This document shows, piece after piece, positions 26,726 to 40,789 of a stretch of 64,000 bases of DNA; within the stretch, counting starts at the first letter, position 1; each line of letters opens with the position of its first letter. The stretch is from Xylocopa sonorina (lineage: Eukaryota; Arthropoda; Insecta; Hymenoptera; Apidae). The stretch spans positions 62,001 through 126,000 of the forward strand of contig NW_027490383.1 of NCBI RefSeq assembly GCF_050948175.1, read 5' to 3'. Made by a program: the position numbers and the translations under genes. Below the pieces are notes generated by a model, which was given only the letters and a program-made list of their open reading frames with translations, was not told the DNA's origin and made no database searches.

Positions 26726-29700
26726 AAATGCGACACTTCCTTTCTAGGAAATTATGTTCCCAGATATCTCTGTATCGAAGCTATAGATTTCTAATTCTCC
26801 TTAAAACGCGATATCGCACCTCATCTCTATGTCTCATGATAAGATATAATATTCATTGCGAATTGTCGTGTATACCACGTATTCAATTCAAAAGAACGTA
26901 AATGCGACACTTCCTTGCTAGGATATAGCGTCTCCAGATATCTACGTATCGAAGCAATGGAGCTCTAATGCTACTTAAATCGAGATATCGCATCCCATTT
27001 CAATGTTTCATGATAAGATATAATATTCTTTATGCAGTATTACGTATACCTCGTATTCACTACAAAGGAATGTAAATGCGACACTTCCATGCTAGGAAGT
27101 AGCGTTTCCAGATGTCTAGGTATCGAAGCAATAGAGTTCTAATGCTTCTTATATCGCGATGTCGCATCTCATTTCTATGTTTCATGATAAGATTTAATAT
27201 ACATTGCGGAGTGGCATGTATACCTCGCATACACTTCAAATTAATGTAAATGCGACACTTCCTTGCTAGGAAATAGCGTTTGCAGATGTTTACGTATCGA
27301 AGCAATAGATTTCTAATGCTTCTTAAAACGCGATATCGCATCTCACTTCGATGTTTACATGTATACATTGTATTCACTTCAAGTGAATGTAAGGGCGACA
27401 TTTCCTTGCTAGGAAATAGCGTTTCCAGATGTCTTCGTAACCAAGCAACAGAGTTCTAGAGCTTCTTAAATCGCGATATAGCATCTCATTCCTATGGTTC
27501 ATGATAATATATAATATTCATTGCGAAGTGTCACTTGTACCTTGTACTCACTTGTCATGTATACCTCGTATTCACTTCAAAAGAATGTAAGTGCGACACT
27601 TCCATGCTAGGAAATAGCGTTTGCAGATGTCTCCGCATCGAGGCCACAGAGTTCTGATGCTTCTTAAAACGCGATATCGCATCTCTCTTCTATGTTTCAT
27701 GATAAGATATAATATTCATTGCGAAGTGTCATGTATACCTCGTATTCAATTCAAAAGAATGTAAATGCGACTATTGCTTGCTAGGAAATAGCGTTTGCAG
27801 ATGTCTACGTATCGTAGCAATAGAGTTCTAATGCTACTTAAACAGCGATATCGCATCTCATTTAAATGTTTCGTGATAAGATATAATATTCATTGCGAAG
27901 TGTCATGTATACCTTGTATTCACTTCAAAAGAATGTAAGTGCGACACTTCCATGCTAGGAAATAGCGTTTGCAGATGTCTCCGCATCGAGGCCACAGAGT
28001 TCTGATGCTTCTTAAAACGCGATATCGCATCTCTCCTCTATGTTTCATGATAAGATATAATATTCATTGCGAAGTGTCATGTATACCTCGTATTCAATTC
28101 AAAAGAATGTAAATGCGACTATTGCTTGCTAGGAAATAGCGTTTGCAGATGTCTACGTATCGTAGCAATAGAATTCTAATGCTTCTTAGATCGCGATATC
28201 GCATCTCATTTCTATGTTTCGCGATAAGTTATAATATTCATTCCGAAGTGTCATGTATACCTCGAATTGACTTCAATAGAATGTAAATGCGACACTTCCT
28301 TGCTAAGAAATATCGTTTGCAGTTGTCTACGTATCGTAGCAATAGAGTTCTAATGCTTCTTATAACGGGATATCGCATCTCTTTTCTATGTGTCATGATA
28401 AGATATATTATTCATTGTGGATTGTTATGTATACCTCGTATTCACTTCGAAGGAATGTAAATGGGACACTTCCTTGCTAGGAAATAGCGTTTGCAGATGT
28501 CTACGTATCGTAGCAATAGAGTTGTAATGCTTCTTAAAATGCGGTATCGGATCTAATTTCTATGTTTCATAATAAGATACAATATTCAATCCGAAGTGCC
28601 ATGTATACCTCGTATTCACTTCGAAAGAATGTAAATGCGACACTTCCTTGCTAGGTAGTAGCATTTGCAGATGTATGCGTATCGAAGCAATTGAGTTCTT
28701 ATGCTTCTTAAATCGCGATATCGCTCCTAATTTCTATGTTTCATGATAAGATATAATAATCATTGCGAAGTGTCATCAATACCTCGTATTCACTTGGAAA
28801 GAATGTAAATGTGACACTTTCTTGCTAGGAAATGGCTGTAGCAGATGTCTACGTATCGAAGCAATAGACTTCTAATTCTTCTTACATCGCGATATCGCAT
28901 CTCATTTCTATGTTTCGTGATAAGATATATTATTCATTGCGAAGTGTCTTGCATACCTCGTATTCACTTCAAATGGATGCAAATGCGTCACTTCCTTGCT
29001 AGGAAATAGTGTTTCCAGATATCAAAGTACCGTAGCTATAAATTTCTAAAGCTTCTTAAAACAAGATATCGCATCTCACTTCTATGTTTCATGATAAGAT
29101 ATAGTATTCACTGCGAAGTGTCATGTATACCTCGTGTTCACATCAAAAGAATGTAAATGCGACACTTCCTTCCTAGGAAATAGCGTTTGCAGATGTCTAC
29201 GTATCGAAGCAATAGTTTTCTAATGCTTCTTAAATCGTCATATCGCATCTCATATCTATGTTTCCTGACAAGATATAATATTCATTGTGGAGTGTTATGT
29301 ACACCTCGCATACACTTCAAATGAATGTAAATGCGACACTTCCTTGCTAGGAAATAGCGTTGGCAGATGTCTACGTATCGTAGCATTAGAGTTCTAATGC
29401 TTCTCAAAACGCGTTGTCGCATCTCATTTCTGTGTTTCATGATTACATATAATATTCATTGTGCAGTGTTATGTATACCTCGTATTCACATCAGAAGAAT
29501 GTAAATGCGACACTTCCTTGCTAGGAAACAGCGTTTGCAGATGTCTGCGTATCGAAGCAATAGAGTTCTAAAGCTTGCTAATTCGCGATATCGCATCTCC
29601 ATTCTATGTTTCATGATAATATATAATATTCATTGCGAAATGTCATGTATACCTCGCATACACTTCAAATGAATGTGAATGCGACAGTTCCTTGCTAGGA

Positions 29701-32700
29701 AATAGCGTTTGCAGATGTCTATGTATCGAAGCAATAGAGTTCTAATGCTTCTCAAAACGCGATATCGCATCTCATTTCTATGTTTCATGATAATTTATAA
29801 TATTCATTGCGGAGTGTTATGTATACCTCGTATTCACTTCAATAGAATGTAAATGCGACGCTTCCTTGCTAGGATATAGCGTTTGCAGATGTCTACGTAT
29901 CGAAGCTATAGATTTCTAAAGCTTGCTAATTTGCGATATCGCATCTCATATCTATGTTTCATGATAATATACAATATTCGTCGCGAAGTGTCATGAATAC
30001 CTCGCATACACTTCAAATGAATGTGAATGTGACAGTTCCTTGCTAGGAAACAGTGTTTGCAGGTGTCTACGTATCGAAACAATAGAGTTCTAAAGCTTGC
30101 TAATACGCGATATCGCATCTCCTTTCTATGTTCCATGATAATATATAATATTCGTTGCGATGTGTCATGTATACCTCTCATACACTTCAAATGAATGTGA
30201 ATGAGACAGTTTAAAAACGCGATATCACTACTCATTACTATGTTTCATGATAATTTATAATATTCATTGTGGAGTGTTATGTATACCTCGTATTCACTTC
30301 AAAAGAATGTAAATGCGACACTTCCTTGCTAGGACATAGCGTTTGCAGATGTCTACGTATCGTAGTATTGGTGCTCTAATGCTTCTCAAAACGCGATATC
30401 GTTTCTCATCTCTATGTTTCATGATAGCATATAATATTCATTGTGGAGTGTTATGTATACCTCGTATTCACTTCAAAAGAATGTAAACGCGACACTTACT
30501 TGCCAGGAAATAGCGTTTGCAGATGTCTACGTATCGTAGCATTAGAGTTCTAATGCTTCTCGAAACGCGACATCGTTTCTCATTTCTATGTTTCATGATA
30601 GTATATAATTTTCATTGCGTTGTGTCATGTATACCTCGCATACACTTCAAATGAATGTAGATGCGACACTTCCTTGCTAGGAAATAGCGTTTGCAGATGT
30701 CGACGTATCGAAGCAATAGAGTTCTAATGCTTCTTAAATCGCGATATCGCATCTCATTTCTACGTTTCATGATAAATATAATATTCATTGCGAAGTGCCA
30801 TGTATACCTCGTATTCACTTCAAAAGAATGTAAATGCGACACTTCCTTGCTAGGAAATAGCGATTGTGGAAGTCTACGTATCGTAGCAATAGATTTCTAA
30901 TGCGTCTCAAAACGAGATGTCGCATCTCATTTTTATGTTTCCTGTTAAGATATAAAATTATTTGCGAAGTGTCATGTATACCTCGTATTCACTTCAAATG
31001 AATGTAAATGGGACACTTCCTTGCTAGGAAATAGCGTTTGCAGATATCTACGTATCGAAGCAATAGAGTTCTACTTCATCTTAAATCGTCATATCGCATG
31101 TCATTTCTATGTTTCATGATAAGATATAATATTTATTGCGAAGTGTCATGCTTACCCCGTATTCATTTCAAAAGAATGTAAATGCGTCACTTCCTTGCTG
31201 GGAAATAGCGTTTACAGATATCTACGTATCATAGAAATAGTGTTCTAATGCTTCACAAAACGCGAGGTCGTATCCCATTTCTGTGTTTCATGATTACATA
31301 TAATATTCATTGTGCAGTGTTATGTATACCTCGTATTCACATCGGAGGAATGTAAATGCGACATTTCCTTGCTAGGAAATAGCGTTTGCAGGTGTCTACG
31401 TTTTGTAGCAATAGAGATCTAACGCTTTTTAAAACGCGATATCGCATGTCATTTCCATGTTTCATGATACGTTATAATATTCATTGTGCAGTGTTATGAA
31501 TACCGCGTATTCACATCGGAAGAATGTAAATGCGACATTTCCTTGCTAGGAAATAGCGTTTGAAGATGTCTACGTATCGTAGCAATAGTATTCTAATGCT
31601 TCTTAAATCGCGATATCGCATCTCATTCCTATGTTTCATGATAAGATATAATATTCATTGCGAAATGTCACTTATACCTCGCATACACATCAAATGAATG
31701 TAATAGCGACACTTCCTTCATAGGAAATTGCGTTTGCAGGTGACTATGTATCATGGCAATAGAGTTCTAACGCTTCTTCAAACGCGAAATCGCAACTCAT
31801 TTCTATGTTTCATGATAAGATATAATATTCATTGCGAACTTTCATGTATGCCTCGCATACACTTCAAATGAATGTAAATGCGACACTTCCTTGCGTGGAA
31901 ATAGCGTTTGCGGATGTCTTCGTATCGAAGCAATAGACATCTAATGCTTCATAAATCGCTATAGCGCATCTCATTTCTATGTTTTATGATAAGATGTAAT
32001 ATTCATTGCGAAGTGTCATGTATATCTCGTATTCCTTTCAAGAGAATGTAAATGCGACACTTCTTTGCTAGGAAATAGCGTTTGCAGATGACCACGTATC
32101 GAAGCAATAGAGTGCTAATGCTTCTTAAATCGCGATATCGCATCTCATTTCTATGTTTCATGATAGGATATAATATTCATTGCGAAGTGTCATGTATACC
32201 TTGTATTCACTTCAAAAAAATGTCAATGCGACACATCCTTGCAAGGTAGTAACGTTTGCAGATGTCTACGAATCGAAGCAATAGATTTCAAATGCTTCTT
32301 AAATAGCGATATCGCATCTCATTTCTATGTTTCATGATAAGATATAATATTCATTGTGGAGTGTTATGTATACCTCGTTTTCACAGCAAAAGAATGAAAA
32401 TGCGACATTTCCTTGCTAGGAAATGGCGTTTGCAGGTGTCTACGTATCGTAGCAATAGGGTTCTAATGATTCTCATACCGCGATATCGCATTTCTTTTCT
32501 ATGTATCATGATAACATATAATATTCTTTGCGAAGTGTTATATATACATCTTCTACACTCCAAAAGAATGAAAATGCCACACTTGCTTGCTAGGAAATAG
32601 CTTTTCCAGGTGTGTCGGTATTGAAGCAATAGAGTTCTAATAATTCTTGAAACGCAATATCGCATCTCATTTCTATGTTTCACGATAACATATAATATTC

Positions 32701-35700
32701 ATTGTAAAGTGATATGTATACCACGTCTCCACTTCAAAAGATTGTAAATGCCACACATCCTTGCTAGGAAATGCGTTTCCTGATGTCTGCCTATCGAAGC
32801 AACTGAAGTCTAATGCTTCTTAATGCGCGATATCACATCTAAATTCCTTGTTTCATGATATGATATAATATTCATTGCGAAGTGTTATGTATACCTCAGC
32901 TACACTCCAAAAGATGTAAATGCAACACTTCCTTGCTAGGAAATGCGTTTCCAGATGTCTACGTATCCAATCAGTAGAGTTCTAATGCTTCTTAAAACGC
33001 GATATAGCATCTCATTTGTATGTTTCATGATCAGATATAATATTCATTGCGAAGAGATATGTATACATCGTCTGCACTTCAAAAGATTGTAAATGCCACT
33101 CTTCCTTGTATACCTCGTCTGCACTTCAAAATATTGTAAATGCCACAATTCCTTCCTAGGAAATAGCGTTCCCAGATGTCTACGTATCGAAGCAATAGAG
33201 TTCTAATGCTTCTTATAACGCGATATCGCATCGCACTTCTATGTTTCATGACAAGATATAATGTTCGTTGCGACAAGATCAGTATACCTCGTCTGCACTT
33301 CAAAAGTTTGTAAATGTCATACTTCCTTGTATATCTCGTCTGCAATTCAAAAGGTTGTAAATGCCGCACTTCCGTGCCAGGAAATAGTGATTCCAGATGT
33401 CTACGTATCGAAGCAATAGAATTCTAATGTTTCTTAAAACGCGATATCGCATCTCATTTCTGTTTCATGATGTGATATAATATTCATTATAAAGTCTTAT
33501 GTATACCTCGTCTACACATTAAAAGAATGTAAATGCCACACATCCTTGCTAGGAAATGGCGTTTCCAGATGTCTACGTATCGAGGCAATAGAGTTGTAAT
33601 GCCTCTTAAAACGCGATATCGCATCGCATTTCTATGTTTCATGATAAGATATGATATTCATTGCGAAGTGGTATGTATACATCGCCTACACTTCAGAATA
33701 GTGTAAATGTGACACTTCCTCGCTAGGAAATGCGATTCCAGACGTCTACGAATCGAAGCAATAGATTTCTAATGTTTCTTAAAACGCGACATAACATCTC
33801 ATTTCTATGTTTCATGATAAGATATAATATTCATTGCGAAGAGTTATGTACAACTAGCCTACACTTCAAAAGAATGTAAATGCCACAATCCTTGCTACGA
33901 AATAGCGTTTCCAGTTGTTGACGTATCGAAGCAAAAGAGTTCTAACTCTTCTTAAAACGCGATATCGCATCTAATCTCTATTTGTCATGATGAAATATAA
34001 TATTCATTCTGAAATGTTAAGTATAACTCGTCAGTACTTCAAAAGAATGTAAATGCCACACATCCTTGCCAGGAAATGCGTTTCCAGATGTGAACTTATT
34101 AGTGTAATAGAGTTCTAATGCTTCTTAAAACGCGATATCGTATCTCATTTCTATGTTTCATGATAAGATATAATCGACATTGCGAAGTGTTGTGTATACC
34201 TCGTCCACACTTCAAAAGAATGTAAATGCCAAACTTCCTTGCTAGGAAATGCGTTACCAGATATCTATGTTTCGAATCAATTGTTTTCTAATGCTTCTTA
34301 AAACGCGATATCGCATCTCATTTCTATGATTCATGATAAGATATAGTATTCGTTCCGAAGTGTTATGTATATTTCGTCAACACTTCAAAAGAATGTAAAT
34401 GCGACACCTCCTTGGAAGGAAATGCGTTTCCAGGTTTCTCCGAATCGAAGCACTAGATTTCTAATGCTTTTTGAAACGCGATATCGCATCTCAATTCTAT
34501 GTTTCATGATATGACATAATATTCATTACGAAGTGTTTTGTATAGCTCGCCTACACTTCAGAATAGTGTAAATGTGACACTTCCTCGCTAGGAAACGCGA
34601 TTCCAGATGTCTACGTATCGAAGAAATAGAGTTCTAATGCTTCTTAAGACGCGACATCGCATCGCAGATCTATGTTTCATGAAAAGATATAACATTCATT
34701 GCGAAGTGTTATGTATATCTCGACTACACTTCAAACGAACGTAAATGCCACACTTCCTTGCTAGGAAAAGCATTTCAGATGTCTATGTATCGATGCAATA
34801 GAGCTCTAATGCGTCGTAACGCGCGATATCGCTTGCCATTTCCGTGCTTCATGATTAAATGTAATATTCATTGCGAAGTGCTACGTACTCTGTCTACAAT
34901 TCGATAGAATGTAAATGCAACACTTCCTTCCTAGGAAATAGCGATTCCAGATGTCTACGTATCGAAGAAGTAGAGTTCTAATGCTTCTTAAAACGCGATA
35001 TCGCATTTCATTCCCATGACTCATGATAAGAAATGATATTCATCGCGAAGTGTTATGTATACCTCGTCTACACATCGAATGAATGTAAATATCACACGTC
35101 CTTGCTAGGAAATAGCCTTTCCAGATGTCGACGTATCGAAGCAATAAAGTTCTAATGCTTTTTTCAACGCGATATCATATCTCAGTTGTATGTCTCACGA
35201 TAAGATATAATATTCTTTGCGAAGTGTTACGTATACCTGGGCTCCACTTCAAAGAAATGATAATGCCACTCTGCCTCGCTAGGAAATAGCGTTTCCAGAT
35301 GTCTACGTATCGACGCAAGAGAGTTCCAATGTTTCTTAAAACGCGATATCGCATCTCGTTTCCATGTTTCATGATATGATATAATATTCATTGCGAAATG
35401 TTACGTATAACTCGTCTATACTTCAAATGAATGTAAATTCCTCACTTCCTTGCTAGGAAATAGTGATTCCAAATATCTAAGTAACGAAGCAATAGAATTG
35501 TAATCCTTCTTAAAACGCGATGTCGCATCTCAATTCTATGTTTCATGATAGGATATAATATTCATTGCGAGGTGTTATGTATAGCTTGTCTACACTTCAG
35601 ATGAATGTAAATGCCACACTTCCCTGCTAGGGAATAGCGTTCCCAGGTGTCTACGTATAGAACTAATAGAATTCTAATGCTTCTTAGGACACGATATCCC

Positions 35701-37060
35701 ACCGCTGCTCTATGTTTCATTACAAGAAATAGTATTCGATGCGAAGTGTTATGTAGATCTTGTCTACACATCAAAAGAATGTAAATGCCACACTTCATTG
35801 CTAGCAAATGGGTTTCCAGATGTCTATGTATCGATGCAATAGAGTTATAATTTTTCTTAAAACGCGATATCGCTACCCATTTCTGTGTTTTATGATAAAA
35901 TGTAATGTTCATTGCGAAGTGCTACGTATACCTCGTCTACACATCAAAAGAATGTAAATACCACACTTCCTTGCCAGGAAATAGCGTTTCCAGATGTCTA
36001 CGTATCAGCGAAATAGAGTTCCAATGCTTCTTGAAACGCGATATCGCATCTCGTTTCTATGTTTCATGATATGATATATCATACGTTGCGAAGTGTTATG
36101 TATGCCGCGTCTACACTTCCAAAGAATGTAACTGCCACACTTCCTCACTAAGAAATAGCGTTACCAGATGTCTACGTTTCGAGGCAATAGAGTACTAATG
36201 TTTCTTAAAACGCGATATCCCTTCACATTTCTATGTTTCATGATAAGATATACTATTCGTTCCGAAGAGTTATGTATATCTCGTCTAACCTTCAACAGAA
36301 TGTAAATGCCACACTTCCATGATAGGAAATAGCGATTGCAGATCTCTACGTATCGAGGCAATAGAGTTCTAATCATTCTTTAAACGCGATATCGCATCTC
36401 TTTTCTATGCATCATGATAAAATGTAATATTCATTGCGAAGAGTTATATATATCTCGTGTATACTTCTAATGAATGTAAATGCCACACTTCCATGCTTGG
36501 AAAGAGCGTTTCCAGATCTCTACGTTTTGATGCAATTGTGTTCCAATGCTTTTTAAAACGCGATTTCGCATCTCATTTCTATGTTTCATGATATGATATA
36601 ATATTCATTGCGAAGTGCTATGTACACCTCGTCTACACTTCAAAAGAATGTAAACTCCACAATTCCTTGCTACGAAATAGCATTTCCAGATGACTACGTA
36701 TCGTAGAAATAGAGTTGTAATGCTTTTTAAAATAAGATATCGCATTTCATTTCTATGTTTCATGATAAGATATGTTATTCATTGCGAAGTGTTATATATA
36801 CATAGTCTTCACTTCAAAAGCATGTAAATGCCATACATCCTTGCTAGGAAATGCGTTTCCAGATGTCTGCCTATCGAAGCAACAGAGGTCTAATGCTTCT
36901 TAAAACGCGGTATCGCATCTCATTTCTATGTTTCATGATAAGATATGATATTCAATGCGAAGTGTCATGTATACCTTGTATTCACTATAAATAAATGTAA
37001 ATGCGACACTCCCTTGCTAGGAAGTAGCGTTTGCAGATGTCTGCGTATCGAAGCAATAGA
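26726..37060 (-). repeat. Satellite array (sat-1), orientation B, about 59 monomers, with divergence gradient
   Basis: Monomers as in 5839-16888. From 26726 to about 32570 they are the GCGACACTTCC type. From about 32575 to 37000 they are mostly the GCCACACTTCC type, with AGGAAATGCGTTTCCAGATG (shortened by a few bases) and CGTCTACACTTC. Divergence between neighbours rises toward the right. Two near-duplicated half monomers lie at about 33100 and 33330. No gene is seen. Confidence 0.95.
27550..28140 (-). repeat. Dimeric higher-order repeat in satellite B
   Basis: GTAAGTGCGACACTTCCATGC … CCGCATCGAGGCCACAGAG, followed by the GCGACTATTGCTTGC monomer, is repeated at a step of 348 bp (27589 and 27937), nearly unchanged. 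The same pair of subtypes alternates at 12300-14400. Confidence 0.75.
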
Positions 37061-37735
37061 GTTCTATTGCTTCATTCAACACGATGTCGCAAGTCATTTC
37101 AATGATTCATAGTAAATTGCAATGTTCTATGCAATATGTTACATTTGTCTGCATCTAGACCTTAGAAGGATGTGAATCCTATACTTACTTGCAACAGAAT
37201 ATCGTTTCCAGACCTCTACGTGTCCAAGCAAGACATTTCTAATACTTCATGCAGCGCGATGTCGCATCTCGTTTCAACGTTTCAAAGCAAAGTATCTGTA
37301 TTCATATATCCATAACATTATGCTTAACTGTTAGAGGTCTTCAATAGAATGTGAACTATATAATTCCGTTCAACGGCATGGCGCTCCGTAGTGACTGTCT
37401 GTTAAAGCAATCGAGCTAGAATTCTCCATGCAATGCGCTGGCGCATCCCATTTCATCGTTTCAAAGTAAGAATGCTGTAATCTCTTATGCATAGCTCTAT
37501 GCTTATCTGCTTTAAAACTTCATAAGAATGTAAATTCTACAGCTCCATGCAACAGGATTGCCCTTCGTAGTGTCTACATGTCGAGACAATAGAGTACTAA
37601 TGCATCATACAATGCCATGACTCATCTCATTTTAACGTTTTGAATTAAGTAAGCTGTAATCTTCTATGAAAAGCATTATAATTATCTGCTTCTACTCTAC
37701 AAAAGAATGTGAATTCTATAGATCCAAGCAACAGG
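37061..37735 (-). repeat. Diverged satellite (sat-2), orientation B
   Basis: About four monomers in which the sat-1 words are replaced by CATGCAATGCGATGGCGCATC, CATTTCAACGTTTCAAAGTAAG and GTAATCTTCTATGCATAGCATT. Order and spacing match sat-1, so this is an old derivative of the same satellite. Ends abruptly at the GC-rich GGGCAGGCCCTCCACC. Confidence 0.8.
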
Positions 37736-38110
37736 AGGGCAGGCCCTCCACCATCCTACTGCCTGCCCTGATGAGGGCAAAGGATTCCCAGGGCCACTCA
37801 AACCGCGACCAACATCTATCTTATACTCTAACCCTTTCATCGTTATGCGTTTTCCATTAAACTTGCCGGGGTCAGTGATATTGATTCGCTCAATCTAAAC
37901 TATTATTTTCTTTTCAAGTTTCTCGATTTTTTTAGTTTCTCTCACGATATCGTCTATTTCGTTGTACCTTACACTTACAGTATGGTATATAATCTGTTGT
38001 TTGATATTTCTAGGATTTCCTCTTAATAAATGCTATGCTTCCACATATTTTCTTTCTCTTTCTCTTTAGTTACATTGTTGTTATTTTATGCTTTTCACCC
38101 TCCACATTCC
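37736..38110 (-). mobile_element. Isolated 5' fragment of the non-LTR element found at 54480-56770
   Basis: Matches 56400-56770 in the same orientation over about 370 bp, e.g. CATCTATCTTATACT, TTTCTCGATTTT, TATGGTATATAATC, GTTGTTTGATATTT and TTAATAAATGC. In the longer copy this stretch lies upstream of the gag frame, so it is the element's 5' region. Target-primed insertions normally lose the 5' end, so a piece with only this end is unusual and more likely arose by rearrangement. Confidence 0.6.
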
Positions 38111-38202
38111 CCCTCTACATTATAAGGTAATATATACAGTATAAGGACTCACGTTCTCGTTTCCAACAAGTATGGATCTCGTTCAGTCCGTCTACCTCTC
38201 TT

Positions 38203-38253
<51 letters not shown>

Positions 38254-38600
38254 CGAATCGCTCCGTATAATCGCTTGCTCAGTTGCTCGCTAAGTAGTCG
38301 CTAAATCGTTGAGAAGAATAAGAGGCTGTCTTCGTGCTGCCTAGCTCATTATATAGGTTTTCTGGGGGTCTTCGGATACCCTTAGATCCTCCTTAGGGCT
38401 CCTTGGTGGGGTAGGGTCATACGCTTTGGTATTGTTCGGGGCATCGATCGGTGGATTTCGGCGATCTTCCCTGATCGGCCCCTCTGGTGTATCTAGAGGG
38501 AGTCCTCTGGATTATTTGAACTGCGGCGTGTGTCGCGCGCCGCGCTTTCCATGGCTCACCTGCAATTCCGCTGCGCATCTTGAGTTTTCCTCTTCATGGG
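38111..38600 (+). other. GC-rich leader of SD copy 2, with (CT)n
   Basis: Non-satellite sequence left of the part shared with SD copy 1. It holds TATAAGGACTCACGTTCTCG, a (CT)n tract and a GC-rich part (GCGCGCCGCGCTTTCCATGGC). A shortened, diverged direct copy occurs at 43195-43390 on the other side of SD2. No convincing gene: the open frame at 38426-38833 has no recognisable domain. Confidence 0.6.
38206..38252 (+). repeat. (CT)n microsatellite
   Basis: About 23 uninterrupted CT units. Confidence 0.95.
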
Positions 38601-38856
38601 CTCAGGGGAAGGGTGGAGGTCCTTCTCACACCCGAGAACCATCCTGTTCGTCTCCATGGACTATGTCAGCGGTCTTATCGTTGCAGGGCTCGGGATCGTA
38701 TCCTTTGGGCTTCAGGGTCTATTCTTGCTCACTTCATGACTCCTCCACCGTCGAGCCCGTCACGCTACCACGGCGCACAGCTCCTCCGCGAACCTTCGGT
38801 CTTCTTCCATCAGCTCGCCAGTCTAATCCGTAGAACGGAGAGAGAGAACAGAACGA

Positions 38857-38867
38857 GGGGGGGGGGG
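38857..38867 (+). repeat. G11 homopolymer (first)
   Basis: Eleven G after GAACGA; no such run exists in SD copy 1, where the aligned sequence is GGTCGGGTGGGAGGGG. Confidence 0.9.
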
Positions 38868-38976
38868 AAGGTTCTACCATCGTGCATTCCACGTTCCTCG
38901 CAAATACAGCTATCCGGATGGTCCGTGTCGCGCTTCTCGCACGGGTGGTGATCTGCGAGCTAGACTAACCGTAGCA

Positions 38977-38987
38977 GGGGGGGGGGG
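38977..38987 (+). repeat. G11 homopolymer (second)
   Basis: Eleven G after GTAGCA, equivalent to the G16 at 17309 in SD copy 1. Confidence 0.9.
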
Positions 38988-40789
38988 TGAGCGAGCCTTG
39001 TGACGTCACCACGTCACAGTACATGTAAATTCGCGATTAAGTAGCTATGCGTTCAAATTCAATTCCGAATAATGCACTAAAAAGCATCCCAGATAACAAC
39101 CAGCAAGATGGGAGCGACACCATGCCGGCACTATATTGCCACTTCCGAGGAGTGTCAACTGATTCGTAGTCATCTGTGACCGGATTCGTTAACTAAAATG
39201 CCAGAACGTGTTACCAGCCCATTCTAGACAAGCGAATCGCGCAGCACCAGCACCATGGTGACACGCGTATCATCGCTCCATTCATGAATCTCCTCAGCAA
39301 TGACGCAGGATCACATTTGGCAATGGGGAACCTGTGCTTTCATACAAATTAGAACCGTTAGATGTCAGTAGATGTTCAGCATATGAGTATTGATAGACAT
39401 TTTGATGGTCGTTTTCCTATATTTATAGTTATTGAGCGAGTCGTATATATTTCTTTCAATCCATCATAGACTAAAAATATTATTTATAAAAAAAATATTA
39501 CTTATAAAATAAAAATTCATGCTGTTGCGTCCCTAACTTCGCCTTGTGTAATTTTTGAAATAACATGCTGTCATCGTATTTAATGTAACCCTCAATTGCA
39601 TGAATTTGTAACAATAAATTGAAGAAAATATATATAAAATAAGTGTATATATTTTTATGACAAAGTAATTATCGACTTTATGGAAAAAATCGCCCTATCG
39701 AGCTAGTTTATAGAAAATAATAAAATCGAGTTCTTATATCTTTGTTTTGTGCCGGTGTATCTATTTTGGAATCAAAATAAATAAATTGCGTAGTTTAGTC
39801 ATTTTTCATATTTGCTTATAATTTTTATGGAAACAGCTTCCCCATTAGTAAATGTCAGCCTACGCCACAACCACGCGTGTAGCTATGGTGAGCTGATAGT
39901 GTCATTGTCACGGCCGTGTAGCCCGTGTGCTATATCTCGGTGCTTTAATAGTGCCGTGATACGAATGCCGCCCCAGTACTAACAGTATACCATTTCGAAA
40001 GCTGAGTAGGAGCACTTTGTTAGCACATTTTCTGTCACGGAATTCGTTCCATCCGTTGTCATTGGCGTGCCAATCGCTGGCAGTTTGGGATATTGTAGTG
40101 CATGAGGCAGAATTGTTCCTTATCGTCGTCAAGGAGATGGACTTTCACTCCCCACGTTTTGAATTTTTTAAATTATTGTTTGGAATTTTTGCCGTTCCTG
40201 TATCTCTATGACCGCATTGTGGATTCAACTTATGTACGATCTCTTTGGTCTTCATCTTTTGTTACATGTAATATTATATATGTGATGCACGTTTGTTATG
40301 TAATGCTCCGATTTGTAAGCCTCAAATACTTTTATTCTTTGGTAAAGCCACTTATTCGATTAATATATATTTATTAGACATAGATATAAACAATTAGAAA
40401 AATGTTATTAAAATGCTATTAAATATGTTGTTGCAATTATATATTTAAGGTCTGAAGATGTAGATGCAATTAATGTCCGATATTTTACGTGATCCAATCG
40501 ACGTATCGAGTAAGGCTATGAAATATAAAAATCTTTTACTATTCTTCGACCCCTTTACATGTTAAATGAATGATTAGTTCTGCAAGACAAGAAGCCTGAA
40601 TTAGTGAGATATCTAGGAACATAAGTAATTTGTAAGTAACACATCTTTCCTCTTCGAAATATTTGCCTTTGCATAGAATAGAACGTATAGATATAATTGC
40701 CTGTTTTGTACCCATTTCGGTCCAATTCTATTATAGCCTTTGAGCAGAAGTAATATTGATTATACTTGATTTTTGCAATAGTTCTTTGA

